NCBI GenBank assembly: GCA_900316055.1
Contig: ONBK01000001.1
Coordinates: 310,001-374,000 of the forward strand
Direction of reading: 5' to 3'
Length of the DNA stretch: 64,000 nucleotides
Source of the DNA: an uncultured Bacteroidales bacterium
Lineage (GTDB): Bacteria > Bacteroidota > Bacteroidia > Bacteroidales > P3
Below the pieces are notes generated by a model. It was not told the DNA's origin. It searched no databases and saw only the letters and a program-made list of their open reading frames with translations. Shown here in pieces: positions 41,297-52,741 of this stretch; the first letter of the stretch is position 1; every line of letters starts with the position of its first letter. The translations under genes were made by a program, and so were the position numbers.

Positions 41297-43333
41297 TTAG
41301 AGCATTCCTTTACGTTTCAATAGAGCCTTGGGGCTGGGGTCTTTGCCGCGGAAAGCGCGATAGAGTTCCATAGGCTCGACAGTGTTGCCGCTCTCAAGAA
41401 GGTGGCGGAACTTCTTAGCGAGCTCGGGGTTGAAGAGGTCGCCGCTCTCAGCGAAAGCCTCGAAGGCATCGGCATCGAGGATGGCGGTCCAGGTGTAGCT
41501 ATAGTAGCCGGCATCATAGCCCGTGGTGAAGACATGCTGGAAGTAGGGCGAATGGTAACGGCTAATAATCTCGGGGATGAGGCCGATCTTCTTCATGGCC
41601 TGTTCCTCGAACTGCACCGGGTCGATATGACGGGTCTCTTTCATCGTGTAATAATCCATATCCAGCAACGAAGCAGCCAACGTCTCAACGGTGGCGAATC
41701 CCTGACCATAGGTGGCGGCAGCCTCAATCTTCTTAATGAGGGCATCGGGGATGGGTTCACCGGTCTTGTAGTGCTTGGCGTACATCTTCATCACCTGCGG
41801 ATGACGACACCAGTTCTCCATAATCTGAGAAGGCAGCTCGACGAAGTCACGCGGCACATTGGTGCCGGCCAACGAGGGATAGGTACACTTGGAAAGCAAG
41901 CCGTGGAGGGCGTGACCGAACTCATGGAAGAGTGTTTCGCTCTCGTCGAAGTTGAGCAGCGATGGTTTGTCGGCCGTAGGCTTGGTGAAGTTGCACACCA
42001 CCTGGATGATGGGGATGATGTTCTCACCCTTCTGGTTGCGATACTGGCCGCGGAACTCGGTCATCCAAGCACCGCTGCGTTTGCTGGCGCGCGGGTGGAA
42101 GTCCATATAGAGGATACCTATGGTCTGCTTGCCATCCTTTACCTCGAAGCAACGGGCCTCTTTGTCGTAGTTGGGCAGGTCGGTGCGCTCAGTAAATGTC
42201 AGTCCGTAGAGTTTGTTGGCCACCATGAAGGCACCTTCACGGACGCTATCGAGGCAGAAATAAGGACGCACCTCTGCATCGTCGATGGCATATTTCTCCA
42301 CGCGGTATTTTTCGGCATAGTAGCGCCAATCCCAGGGCTGAAGTTTGGCACCGGGCACGTCTTTTTCGAGCATCTTCTGATAGATGTCGCGTTCCTGCTT
42401 GGCCACCTTGAGGGCTGGCCCCCAGACGTTATTGAGGCAATCATAGACAGCCGAGGGCGTCTTGGCAAGGCAATCGTCGAGTACATAGTCGGCATGTGTG
42501 GGGAAACCAAGGATATTGGCACGTTCGAGACGCAGGTTGACGATAGAGTCGATAATCTTGGTATTGTCGAACTCGCCCTCCTTGCACCTGTCGGCATAAG
42601 CATGCCACACCTCTTCGCGGAGCTTACGGTCGGCGCAGGTCTGCATGAAAGGTTCCCAGGTGGGAATATCAAGGGTTACCTTACCACCATTGGGCAGTTC
42701 TTTGCTGTAGGCATTGGTAGCCTTCAGCACGTTCTGAGCAAAACGCATGGTGAGAGAGGCTATCTGCTCGTTGATTTGACGGAAGCGTTCTTGCTTCTCG
42801 GTAGGAACGTTGGCGCCACCGCGCACGAAGCCTTTGTAGGTCTCCTCCAAAAGGCGAGCCTGTTCGGGATTGAGATTAAGACTCTCGCGCTGCTCGTAGA
42901 CAGCCTTGATACGATCGAAGAGTTTAGCATTGAGAGCAATGTCGTCACCATGGGCGGCAAGCATCGGAGTTACCTTCTCTTCAATGGCCTCCATCTCATC
43001 GCTGTTCTCACACTCGCTGAGGTTGAAGAAAACGGAGCTAACCTCTTTTAGCAACTGCCCGCTGTACTCGTAAGCCAAGATGGTGTTCTCGAAAGTGGGA
43101 GCTTCTGTGCTGTTCACGATAGCATCGATTTCGGATTTCTGCTGACGGATGCCTTCTTCAAAAGCGGGCATGTAGTGTTCCGGCTTGATGCGCGAGAAGT
43201 CGGGAATGTTGTAGGGTGTGTTCCATTCGGCGAAGAACGGGTTCGCAGTGTCGTTCATGTTGTTTGACTGTTTGTTTTGGCAGCCAACGGCCAGCAAGGT
43301 GGCCGCGGCGGCGAGGAATAATGTGTGTTTCAT
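41297..43333 (-). CDS. dcp: M3 family oligopeptidase (Dcp-type), lipoprotein signal
   Basis: 678 residues. Lipoprotein-like signal (LFLAAAATLLAVGCQNKQ), then the M3 thermolysin-fold with HEFGHALHGLL near residue 467 (HExxH zinc site) and the Dcp-type tail SYTWTAILDADAFEAFAESG. NPFFAEWNTPYNIPDFSRIKPEHY is the usual start of the mature enzyme. Cleaves dipeptides from peptide C-termini, here probably in the periplasm or on the membrane surface. Length is normal for peptidyl-dipeptidase Dcp. Confidence 0.93.
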   Translation of the reverse strand: MKHTLFLAAAATLLAVGCQNKQSNNMNDTANPFFAEWNTPYNIPDFSRIKPEHYMPAFEEGIRQQKSEIDAIVNSTEAPTFENTILAYEYSGQLLKEVSSVFFNLSECENSDEMEAIEEKVTPMLAAHGDDIALNAKLFDRIKAVYEQRESLNLNPEQARLLEETYKGFVRGGANVPTEKQERFRQINEQIASLTMRFAQNVLKATNAYSKELPNGGKVTLDIPTWEPFMQTCADRKLREEVWHAYADRCKEGEFDNTKIIDSIVNLRLERANILGFPTHADYVLDDCLAKTPSAVYDCLNNVWGPALKVAKQERDIYQKMLEKDVPGAKLQPWDWRYYAEKYRVEKYAIDDAEVRPYFCLDSVREGAFMVANKLYGLTFTERTDLPNYDKEARCFEVKDGKQTIGILYMDFHPRASKRSGAWMTEFRGQYRNQKGENIIPIIQVVCNFTKPTADKPSLLNFDESETLFHEFGHALHGLLSKCTYPSLAGTNVPRDFVELPSQIMENWCRHPQVMKMYAKHYKTGEPIPDALIKKIEAAATYGQGFATVETLAASLLDMDYYTMKETRHIDPVQFEEQAMKKIGLIPEIISRYHSPYFQHVFTTGYDAGYYSYTWTAILDADAFEAFAESGDLFNPELAKKFRHLLESGNTVEPMELYRAFRGKDPSPKALLKRKGML

Positions 43334-43349
43334 AATATAATATTTGTTT

Positions 43350-44777
43350 TTATTCTTTCTTTTCCATCAGGACTTTAAAGATATTCTCAAGGATAGAGGC
43401 ATTGAGTTTCTTGGCGAGGAACTTATGGTCTTTGTTGTCAACAAGGTATATCTGTGGTGTTGTCTGTATATCATAGACCTGACGCCAATCCACATTGGCC
43501 TCGCCTCCGTTAAGGTTAATCCAATGGGGATGCGTCATGTGGTGGTCGGCGAGGAATTTCTTCCATTTCGCGATAGTACCGTCGTCAGGTTCGGTAAGAA
43601 TAGCAAAGGCACTGACCTCCAGAGAGTCGGCATAACGTTCATAGACATTATACACAGCGGGTATGATATCTCGGCAGTGACCACAGGTGGGACTCCAGAA
43701 GAGAAGTAGCGTGTAACGACCCGGCATGTGATAAAGCGAGGCGGCTCGCCGTAGGGTATCGAAGAGGATGAGTTCAGGAGCTTCCTTGCCAACAAGGAGG
43801 CGTTCCCATCGGGTGGCCTGCTCGACCTGTTCGTCGATGAGTGAGGGTTCCACCCCAGTAACCTTTCCTGCGGCAAAATAACGGAGAACAAGATGGACAT
43901 AGACTTCGTCGTAGACCATGATGCGACTTGTAAGATAATGCTGCGTGAGATTGAGAATCAGCCAACGGTAGACCTCATGGGCGGGTTCGGCGCGGTCGAT
44001 GAGGGTGTCGAGGAGCGGGCATATCATTTCTGGTGGCATGCCATTCATGCGTTTGTTGATATACTCCATCACACGGTCGTAAAATATTGTCTTGGGAGTC
44101 CGGATAATAAAATCATCGTCGAGCGGCATGTTGTCAAAGAAGTGAGCCATCAGCCAATCATAGCGTTCGCGATTCTCCAATGGGGTTCCATCGGGATGCT
44201 CCTTGGGAACATCGGGATCTTTTGTAGCAAGCATCATACGCGAAAGCATGCAGTCAGGATTCTTATCAATAAAACTCATGCGAAGACTGTCGAGCACATG
44301 AATGTAGCGCGGGAGGTACTCGCTACGGAAAGTAGCGGAATCAACGTTGTGGCTGGCTTCATCCATCTCTTGATAGTAAACTTCTTCTGCACGTTTGAAG
44401 TTAAAGAAGAGTTCATTCTCGCGCGAGTCCTTGACAGTCATGCGAAGCATCCAATTCTCGTTGTCGGTGTGCAGGGTAAAACGTGGGGGCTCGTGGTAAA
44501 CAACGAACTCGACAAAGCGGTCGTGATTATTGGTGAAATAGTAGAGTCCGGGAGAGAGCTCTTTATCGCCCTCGAAGACAAACTTGCCCTTGCCGTTATT
44601 GACGGCGGAGTCGCAGAAATAACGGTTTTGGGCATGGTAATAACCCATATATATCAACGAGTCACTGTTGCCGTCAACACGGAAAGTAATCTTGTAGCCT
44701 TTTTTCGCACCGAAAGCAAGCATCGGAACAGTGAGAAGCAGTATGAACAGTAGATTCTTTTTCATTTTCTTTATCAT
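43350..44777 (-). CDS. Thioredoxin-like exported protein (DUF4369/DUF5106 type)
   Basis: 475 residues (ATG at 44777; a second start at residue 5 is possible). Signal peptide KNLLFILLLTVPMLAFGA, an N-terminal DUF4369-like beta domain (ITFRVDGNSDSLIYMGYYHAQ), a helical DUF5106-like middle, and a C-terminal thioredoxin-like domain with the CxxC pair in LLFWSPTCGHCRDIIPAVYN and cis-Pro region QTTPQIYLVDNK. Likely a periplasmic thiol-disulphide protein; substrate unknown. Precedes dcp on the same strand with 16 bp between. Confidence 0.8.
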   Translation of the reverse strand: MIKKMKKNLLFILLLTVPMLAFGAKKGYKITFRVDGNSDSLIYMGYYHAQNRYFCDSAVNNGKGKFVFEGDKELSPGLYYFTNNHDRFVEFVVYHEPPRFTLHTDNENWMLRMTVKDSRENELFFNFKRAEEVYYQEMDEASHNVDSATFRSEYLPRYIHVLDSLRMSFIDKNPDCMLSRMMLATKDPDVPKEHPDGTPLENRERYDWLMAHFFDNMPLDDDFIIRTPKTIFYDRVMEYINKRMNGMPPEMICPLLDTLIDRAEPAHEVYRWLILNLTQHYLTSRIMVYDEVYVHLVLRYFAAGKVTGVEPSLIDEQVEQATRWERLLVGKEAPELILFDTLRRAASLYHMPGRYTLLLFWSPTCGHCRDIIPAVYNVYERYADSLEVSAFAILTEPDDGTIAKWKKFLADHHMTHPHWINLNGGEANVDWRQVYDIQTTPQIYLVDNKDHKFLAKKLNASILENIFKVLMEKKE

Positions 44778-44841
44778 TTATCATTACAACCTATAATAAT
44801 GACGGCAGGGTTCTGTTTTTTGGTCATATTTTTAACATTTT

Positions 44842-46147
<1,306 letters not shown>

Positions 46148-46161
<14 letters not shown>

Positions 46162-46678
46162 CGGCAGAGTTGTCGTCTTTTGATTCTTTATTCTCCGAAA
46201 TATACTTGTCGCCAAAGAGCTGCTTCATCTCCTCGTCGGCGAGACCCAGCTCCACCTTGATGCGGTAGATGTTGGGATAAGCCAAGAAGAGCGTAAGGGT
46301 AGCCACAAGGGCCAGCATCAGCAGCACATTGTTGTTGGAGAGCACCATGAAGAGGCAGATGATGACCACAACGGCGAACATAGTGAGGTAGAGCGAGCGA
46401 ATATGAGATACATAGCCGACAATCTTCTCCTCGACACTCTCGGCCTGTCGCAGACGAGGAATCTGCTTGCGAATGGTCAACAGCGCCATACTCACTGCCA
46501 GCACCGCCAGCACGCTGCCGGCGATGAGCATCCAACGACTCGTATGGTCGGTCTGCGTGAAACGCATAGGACTGGCATAGAGAAAGAACGAGGCGAGGAT
46601 AACCATCGCCACAGAACCCCAGAGACCCGTCTGTGAATAACGGCGAATTTTCTTGATTTCGTTTTCTAAATTTTTCAT
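46148..46678 (-). CDS. Hypothetical inner-membrane protein
   Basis: 176 residues from the ATG at 46678, whose ATG overlaps the uvrA stop (ATGA), so translation is coupled to uvrA. Four hydrophobic segments (GLWGSVAMVILASFFLY; WMLIAGSVLAVLAVSMAL; LYLTMFAVVVIICLFMV; LLMLALVATLTLFLAYP), a cytoplasmic N-terminus KKIRRYSQT and an acidic C-tail. No family recognised. Its position between uvrA and mnmE gives no clear hint of function. Confidence 0.65.
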
Positions 46679-49458
46679 TTTAATTTTAGATATTTTGCAG
46701 TATAAGATTCTTTGCAATCGAGGAGGTTCTCCGGAGTGCCAGCAAAAACCACGCGGCCACCTTCGTCACCACCCTCAGGACCCATATCGATGACCCAGTC
46801 AGCCACCTTGATGATGTCGTGATGGTGCTCGATAACCACGATAGAGTGGCCTCGCTCAATGAGTCGGTCGAACGCTGCGAGGAGCTTCTGGATATCGTGG
46901 AAGTGGAGTCCTGTGGAGGGTTCGTCAAAGATAAAGAGCATCGGCTGCTCAGCCTCTCCTTTGACGAGGTAGGAAGCCAACTTGATACGCTGGCATTCTC
47001 CACCCGAGAGCGAGCTGGAGGACTGACCCAGCATCAGGTAGCCGAGTCCCACATCCTGCAAGGGTTTCAACCGTGTGTAGATGGATTGTGTGTCGTCATC
47101 ATCGAAGAACTCGAGGGCCTGATCGACAGTCATTTCGAGAATTTGACTGATATTCTTTCCTTTATAAAGCACCTCGAGAGCCTCGTCCTTGTAGCGGGAG
47201 CCATGACATTCGTCGCAAATCAGATGCACGTCGCTCATAAACTGCATGCTCACGGTGACTTGGCCTTCACCCTGACAGTTCTCGCAGCGACCTCCTTCGA
47301 CGTTGAACGAGAAGAATCCTGCCTTGTAGCCACGGGTTTTTGACAACGGCTGCTTGGCATAGAGTGCACGCACCTCGTCGAAGACCTTCATATAGGTAGC
47401 GGGATTGCTGCGCGAGGAGCGGCCGATGGGATTTTGGTCGACCATCTCGACAGCCGAAATTCGCGGCACATCGCCATCCATCGCCACACAGCTGCCCACA
47501 TAGTCGGAAGCTCCTTCAAAGCGATGCTGAAGAACATCGTAGAGCACCCGTCGGATAAGACTCGTCTTGCCACTGCCGCTCACGCCGGTAACCACCGTCA
47601 TCACCCCCAGAGGAATATCGACATCGATATGCTTGAGGTTGTTGCAGTAGGCTCCGTGGATAGAAATACGATCGCGCCAACGGCGACGGGTAGTGGGAAC
47701 AGAGATATTCTTGCGTCCCAACAGATAGTCGGCGGTCAACGACCGCTTGGCTTTCTTCAGGTCAGAAGGCTTGCCTGCAAACACCACCTCGCCCCCAAGA
47801 CGACCTGCCCCAGGGCCGATGTCGATAAGGTAGTCGGCAGCACGGATGATATCCTCGTCGTGTTCCACCACAATAACGGTATTCCCGAGGTCGCGCAAAC
47901 GCTTCAGGACACCAATTAACTGACCGGTGTCACGCGAATGGAGACCTATGGAAGGCTCGTCGAGTATATACATCGAGCCCACCAACGAACTGCCTAACGA
48001 AGTAGCCAGATTGATACGCTGGCTTTCGCCACCACTGAGGCTGTTGCTCAAGCGGCTGAGGGTGAGGTAACCTAATCCCACGTCGACGAGGTAACCCAGA
48101 CGATTCTTGATTTCTGCAAGAAGACGTTCAGTGACGGCACACTCGTGGGGCGTCAGTCGACTCTCGATATCACGAAACCATTCCACCAACTTCGACACCG
48201 ACATCTCCGTGAGTTCGCTGATGCTGCAACCGTCAATTTTCACATAATTGGCATCCTTACGGAGCCTGTATCCCTGACATTCGGGACATACCGTGCGACC
48301 ACGATAGCGCGCCAGCATCACTCGGTATTGTATCTTATAACTCTGACTCTCCACCCAGCGGAAGAAGCCGTCGATACCCTCCCACGTGCCGTCACCATGC
48401 CAGAGGAGGTCTTTCTGCTCTGGAGTGAGTTCGTAGTAGGGTTTATGTATCGGGAAGTCAATCACCGCAGCGTGGCGGATGAACTCGCGCTTTACATCCT
48501 GCATCTTGTCGCCGTTCCAGCATACGATGGCATTCTCGTAGATGCTGCGGCTTTTGTTCGGCACCACCATATTCTCATCGATGCCGATAACGCTGCCATA
48601 TCCCTGACAAGTGGGGCAGGCGCCATAAGGGTTGTTAAAGGAAAAGAAGTTGGGATTGGGCTTCTCAAAAGTGATGCCGTCGGCCTCAAAGCGGTTGGAG
48701 AAATCTGCCGTCGAGCCGTCAACCACAACAATGCGACACTGTCCGCGTCCTTCGAAGAAGGCGGCCTGCACACTCTCAGCGATGCGGGCTCGCTGCTCGT
48801 CGTCATCGGGACGAACCTCCAGTCGGTCGACAACAAGGTAAACCGCGCCATCAAGCGTTCCCCCATTCAAGCAATCCTCTATGCGAACCACCGTTCCTTT
48901 CACCATCACACGCTGATAGCCCTCCTGATGCAGAATCTCCAATTGCAACCGCAGCGGACGCTCCTTGCTGTCCTCCAACAGCGCCAGGATCATCACCTTC
49001 ACACTTTCCCTTTCACCTTTCACCTTTGACCTTTCACCTAAGATAAAGTCCACTACTTCGCTCACCGAATGTCTCTTCACTTCTACCCCACTCACGGGCG
49101 AGAAGGTGCGGCCAATGCGGGCGAACATCAACTTCAGATACTCATAAATCTCGGTGCTGGTGCCTACGGTGGAGCGGGGATTGGAGGTGTTGACCTTCTG
49201 CTCGATGGCGACTGCCGGTGAGAGTCCGTGGATATAATCCACCTCAGGCTTGGTCATACGCCCCAGGAACTGGCGGGCATAAGAGCTCATGCTCTCCACA
49301 TAGCGGCGCTGTCCTTCGGCAAACAAGGTGTCGAACGCCAGCGACGACTTGCCGCTGCCGCTCAAGCCGGTCACAACCACCAACTTGCCCTGTGGAATTT
49401 CCACATCGACATTTTTCAGGTTGTTCGCCCTTGCCCCTTTTATGAAAATCTTATCCAA
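46675..49458 (-). CDS. uvrA: Excinuclease ABC subunit UvrA
   Basis: 927 residues. Two ABC ATPase modules with [20 protein letters not shown] and [15 protein letters not shown], signature [12 protein letters not shown] and [12 protein letters not shown], and zinc-finger [25 protein letters not shown] and C-xx-CHGSR motifs. Recognises DNA damage with UvrB in nucleotide excision repair. A short GGTGAAA array is inserted at residues about 138-153 ([17 protein letters not shown]), in the region between the first zinc finger and insertion domain; one unit is altered where the consensus would make a stop. Confidence 0.95.
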   Translation of the reverse strand: MDKIFIKGARANNLKNVDVEIPQGKLVVVTGLSGSGKSSLAFDTLFAEGQRRYVESMSSYARQFLGRMTKPEVDYIHGLSPAVAIEQKVNTSNPRSTVGTSTEIYEYLKLMFARIGRTFSPVSGVEVKRHSVSEVVDFILGERSKVKGERESVKVMILALLEDSKERPLRLQLEILHQEGYQRVMVKGTVVRIEDCLNGGTLDGAVYLVVDRLEVRPDDDEQRARIAESVQAAFFEGRGQCRIVVVDGSTADFSNRFEADGITFEKPNPNFFSFNNPYGACPTCQGYGSVIGIDENMVVPNKSRSIYENAIVCWNGDKMQDVKREFIRHAAVIDFPIHKPYYELTPEQKDLLWHGDGTWEGIDGFFRWVESQSYKIQYRVMLARYRGRTVCPECQGYRLRKDANYVKIDGCSISELTEMSVSKLVEWFRDIESRLTPHECAVTERLLAEIKNRLGYLVDVGLGYLTLSRLSNSLSGGESQRINLATSLGSSLVGSMYILDEPSIGLHSRDTGQLIGVLKRLRDLGNTVIVVEHDEDIIRAADYLIDIGPGAGRLGGEVVFAGKPSDLKKAKRSLTADYLLGRKNISVPTTRRRWRDRISIHGAYCNNLKHIDVDIPLGVMTVVTGVSGSGKTSLIRRVLYDVLQHRFEGASDYVGSCVAMDGDVPRISAVEMVDQNPIGRSSRSNPATYMKVFDEVRALYAKQPLSKTRGYKAGFFSFNVEGGRCENCQGEGQVTVSMQFMSDVHLICDECHGSRYKDEALEVLYKGKNISQILEMTVDQALEFFDDDDTQSIYTRLKPLQDVGLGYLMLGQSSSSLSGGECQRIKLASYLVKGEAEQPMLFIFDEPSTGLHFHDIQKLLAAFDRLIERGHSIVVIEHHHDIIKVADWVIDMGPEGGDEGGRVVFAGTPENLLDCKESYTAKYLKLK
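49001..49042 (-). repeat. GGTGAAA array inside uvrA with a stop-avoiding base change
   Basis: Units on the plus strand are CTTTCAC, CTTTCAC, CTTTGAC, CTTTCAC. At 49028 G replaces the consensus C, so codon 144 (49027-49029, minus strand) is TCA, whereas the consensus unit would give TGA. Confidence 0.85.
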
Positions 49459-49459
49459 A

Positions 49460-49506
49460 ACCCTTTAATCGCTAATCTTTAACCATTAATTTTTAAACGT
49501 TAAACG
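49460..49506. repeat. TTTAATC/TTTAACC/TTTAAACGTTAAAC short repeats
   Basis: CTTTAATCGCTAATCTTTAACC, ATTAATTTTTAAACGTTAAAC between uvrA and the gene at 49507. No promoter is evident. Confidence 0.65.
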
Positions 49507-51000
49507 TTACTTCATCACCGCCATCCGGCATTTGTTTCCGCGGAACGAAAGCAGCACCCAGCTGCCGTCCATTCGCTGACCGAAGCTGGCCAGCGTATGT
49601 TTCGTCGCTTTCTCGAGGATAGACTTTGTCACATCGCCCTCGGCACCAATCTCGTAGAGCACCAGGTTCGACTTGTCGCCCACCTCATACTCGTCAGCCT
49701 CCTCGGTGATGATATACTCCGCAGGTTCATCACAGTCCTCGTTTTTCATCACATAGGCCTTGTCATCCACAGCGAACATCTTGAGGTCTATCAAATCGTC
49801 GGTCATCTCGTTCTTGTCGTTGCGCCTCAGGTTACGCACCCACTTCACTGTGCCTATCGTATCAAAAGCCACCAGATGGATACCCTGACCATAGTACGAG
49901 TTGGTCACAGTACCATTGGCGTTCACATAGCGGAGGTGGTGACGGTGTCCCACAGCCGCCACAGCGCCATAAGGCATGCGGATACTGCCCAACGGCGCAA
50001 TCATAGGCATATCCTGATCGCGCTGCACCTTCTTGGTGTTCTTGTTCAACAGGATATTCTTGTCTTCGTTCTGGAAGAAGCGCATCTTGAAGCTCGCCAT
50101 CGCCCCTGAATCGACATCCATCACCATCGTCACCACTCCACTCGTCAGGTTCTCGTCGGGATCGGCCGTTGTCATCGTCACCAAACCCATGCATAGCAAC
50201 TTCTTCCCTATCACATTGGCAATCCGCAGGTCGTGCACGGGATCGCACTGCACATCCAAACGGTAGCTGTTGGCAGAAGATTGATTCATCACGTTCGACA
50301 GGAAACGCTCGCCGTTGCTCGTGCGCTCCGTACCCAAAGTATACACCGTTCCCTCGTCGTCCACATAGATGTCCTCCATGACTCCCACGCCATAGTCTTT
50401 GGCCCACACCACGTTGAGATTCTCGTCGAACACCTTCGTCACCGAGATATAATCCTTGCGCTCCGTATACTGCACAATGGTCAGCACGGCGAGGTACCTC
50501 CCATTGGGCGACACCGCGCTCCACACTCTGCTGCGGTCCTTACGTCCATAGGTGTAGCTGTCCACAGTATCCATCCCCTCCATCAGACGCAACGTATCTG
50601 TCGACAGACGGGCGCGCAAAAGGGTCGTCCTGCCCTTCGCACTACTGTCCACCAGCATCACTGAAGCTTTGTGGATGCCGCTGGCGTTCTGCTGGCAACC
50701 CAAGGCTCCCAGCACCTTGCAATTCTGGGTCTCGGGCAGATCTGCACATTCCATCGGAACCAACACATCGCCGAACTTCACCACATGCCAGTCGCGTTTG
50801 TTCGCGAGGCCCTTCACGCCGTCGGCGCTTCGCGTCAACCAGATATCCAGCCCTTCGAGCGAACCCAGGTAGTGGGCATTTATCATCATGTCGGCCTCCA
50901 CTTTCTTGCTCTCCTCACCGACCAATGTCAGTCCTTCTTTCTGCCCCCAGACGCTACCCAGCGCCATCATGGCAGCAACCGTCAGTAATAATTTCTTCAT
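49507..51000 (-). CDS. Hypothetical exported protein, beta-propeller-like
   Basis: 497 residues. Clear signal peptide KKLLLTVAAMMALGSVWGQ. The rest alternates short beta strands and loops (YVDDEGTVYTLGTERTSNGERF; VVTMVMDVDSGAMASFKMRF; IHLVAFDTIGTVKWVRNLRR) in a way that suggests a propeller, but no family was recognised. Lies between uvrA and porX on the minus strand. Function unknown; secreted or periplasmic location is inferred from the signal peptide. Confidence 0.6.
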   Translation of the reverse strand: MKKLLLTVAAMMALGSVWGQKEGLTLVGEESKKVEADMMINAHYLGSLEGLDIWLTRSADGVKGLANKRDWHVVKFGDVLVPMECADLPETQNCKVLGALGCQQNASGIHKASVMLVDSSAKGRTTLLRARLSTDTLRLMEGMDTVDSYTYGRKDRSRVWSAVSPNGRYLAVLTIVQYTERKDYISVTKVFDENLNVVWAKDYGVGVMEDIYVDDEGTVYTLGTERTSNGERFLSNVMNQSSANSYRLDVQCDPVHDLRIANVIGKKLLCMGLVTMTTADPDENLTSGVVTMVMDVDSGAMASFKMRFFQNEDKNILLNKNTKKVQRDQDMPMIAPLGSIRMPYGAVAAVGHRHHLRYVNANGTVTNSYYGQGIHLVAFDTIGTVKWVRNLRRNDKNEMTDDLIDLKMFAVDDKAYVMKNEDCDEPAEYIITEEADEYEVGDKSNLVLYEIGAEGDVTKSILEKATKHTLASFGQRMDGSWVLLSFRGNKCRMAVMK

Positions 51001-51065
51001 AATCTTTATCTATTCAATAAATCTCTAATCTTTAAACTTTAACCGTTAGACGTTAACCATTACCC
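51001..51065. repeat. TTTATCTATTCAATAAATC and TTAACC-type short repeats
   Basis: ATCTTTATCTATTCAATAAATC, TCTAATCTTTAAACTTTAACC, GTTAGACGTTAACCATTACC between porX and the gene at 49507. Related words occur at 21040, 41040 and 52617. Confidence 0.65.
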
Positions 51066-51066
51066 T

Positions 51067-52614
51067 TTATCTCCTCCCCAATTTCACAAACGGCACCAGC
51101 ACCTCTTCCATCGACACGCCTCCGTGCTGGAAGGTGCCGTTGTAGTAACGCACATACTCGTTGTAGTTGTTCGGGTAGGCGAAGAAGTCGCTGTCCATGC
51201 AGAAGATATAGGGACTCGTCACATGGCGGCGCGGCAGGAATATCTTCGCCGGATCCTTCACCTCGAAGACCTCCTTGGGGTTATAGTCGAGCAGACGGCC
51301 CTGCTTGTAGCGCAGGTTCACGCTGATGCCCTTGTCGCCCTTCACCTTAACGGGATGGTCGATACGCACGCTTCCGTGGTCGGTGGTGATGATAACATTC
51401 ACATCCTTGTCGCTCACCGCCTTCAGGATTTCCAACAGCGGAGAATGCTCCATCCACGACAGCGTGAGGCTGCGGTAGGCCTTCTCGTCCACCGCCAGCT
51501 CGCGCACGATGTCGCTGTCTGTACGGGCATGCGAGAGCATATCGATGAAGTTGTAGATAATCACATTCAGCCTGTTCCGCAGCAACTCAGGCACGCGCTC
51601 TACCAGCTTGTGGCCATACTGTGCGTTGAGCACCTTGTTGTACGAATGCCTGATATTCAATCCATGGCGGCGCAGGTTCTCCTCCAGCAGCTCGTCTTCG
51701 TACTGGTTTTTCCAGCCCTCCTCGTCTTCGTTCACCCAGTACTGCGGGTATTTTCGTTCAATCTCGCTCGGCATCAATCCGGCAAACATCGCGTTGCGGG
51801 CAAACTGCGTCGTCGTCGGTACGATGGTGTAGTAGAGGTCGTCGCGCTCCGTGCGCAGGTACTGCTCCACCAACGGCTGGATGAACTTCCACTGGTCGTA
51901 GCGGAAGTTGTCTATCACGATGAGGAACGTCGGTTTGTCCTCCTTCAGCAGCGGGAACATCCTCTCATTGAGCACCGTGGGCGACAGCAGCGGCTTCTCG
52001 GTGCTGCCACTCAGCCAGTCGACATAGTTGCGCTCGTAGAAACGGCAGAACTGCTGGTTGGCCTCCTTCTTCTGCGAAAGGAAGATATCGTGGATATTCT
52101 CGTCCTCGGTCTTCGAGAGCTCCAGTTCCCAGTACACCAGGCGTTTGTACACCTCCATCCACTCGTTGGCATCCATCAATCCCTGCAGCTGCATGCCTAT
52201 CTCGCGGAACTGCTGCTGGTAGTTCATTGTTGAGTGCTCGCTCTGCAGACGCTTCAACTCCGTGTGCTTCTTCACCGTGAGCCATATCTGGTTCGGATTC
52301 ACGGGCTTGATGAGATAGTCGCTGATTTTTCCACCCAGAGCATCCTCCATCACTCCCTCCTCTTCGCTCTTGGTAATCATCACCACCGGCAGTTGCGGCC
52401 AACGCTCCTTGATGCGACCCAGCGTGTCGATGCCGCTGAGGCCAGGCATCTGCTCGTCTAAAAACACAATGTCCGGTTGCTGCTCTTCCAGCACATCCAG
52501 CGCGTCGCGTCCCGACTGTACCGGCAGCACCTCGCAGCCCTTCTCTTCAAGAAACAGAATATGAGGCTTCAACAGTTCAATCTCATCATCAGCCCAAAGA
52601 ATCGATGTCTTCAT
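51067..52614 (-). CDS. porX: T9SS response regulator PorX (REC-PglZ)
   Basis: 515 residues. N-terminal receiver domain (KTSILWADDEIELLKPHILF, phospho-acceptor Asp in IVFLDEQMPGLSG, KPVN) and C-terminal PglZ phosphatase-like domain (FLIVIDNFRYDQWK, MLSHARTDSD, IITTDHGSVRIDHP with zinc-ligand Asp and His). This is the PorX architecture; with sensor kinase PorY it controls T9SS genes and, in structural work, acts as a phosphodiesterase on nucleotides. No porY is in the window. Supports an active T9SS in this organism. Confidence 0.93.
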   Translation of the reverse strand: MKTSILWADDEIELLKPHILFLEEKGCEVLPVQSGRDALDVLEEQQPDIVFLDEQMPGLSGIDTLGRIKERWPQLPVVMITKSEEEGVMEDALGGKISDYLIKPVNPNQIWLTVKKHTELKRLQSEHSTMNYQQQFREIGMQLQGLMDANEWMEVYKRLVYWELELSKTEDENIHDIFLSQKKEANQQFCRFYERNYVDWLSGSTEKPLLSPTVLNERMFPLLKEDKPTFLIVIDNFRYDQWKFIQPLVEQYLRTERDDLYYTIVPTTTQFARNAMFAGLMPSEIERKYPQYWVNEDEEGWKNQYEDELLEENLRRHGLNIRHSYNKVLNAQYGHKLVERVPELLRNRLNVIIYNFIDMLSHARTDSDIVRELAVDEKAYRSLTLSWMEHSPLLEILKAVSDKDVNVIITTDHGSVRIDHPVKVKGDKGISVNLRYKQGRLLDYNPKEVFEVKDPAKIFLPRRHVTSPYIFCMDSDFFAYPNNYNEYVRYYNGTFQHGGVSMEEVLVPFVKLGRR

Positions 52615-52616
52615 GT

Positions 52617-52660
52617 AATTTCAACTATTATCTATTATCTCTTATCTATTAATTTTTCTA
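52617..52660. repeat. CTATTATC short repeats upstream of porX/mfd
   Basis: ATTTCAACTATTATCTATTA then TCTCTTATCTATTAATTTTT; part of the spacer between the divergent porX and mfd genes. Confidence 0.65.
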
Positions 52661-52707
52661 TAACGCGTGTACGCAAGAAATATTATATTGAGTCAACTTA
52701 TTTTTCG

Positions 52708-52715
52708 TATATTTG
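52708..52715 (+). promoter_or_regulatory. -7 promoter box (TATATTTG) for mfd
   Basis: TATATTTGCAACG, 26 nt before the ATG at 52742, supporting that start over one at 52667. Confidence 0.65.
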
Positions 52716-52741
52716 CAACGTCGTTCCAATGCCAACTTTCT

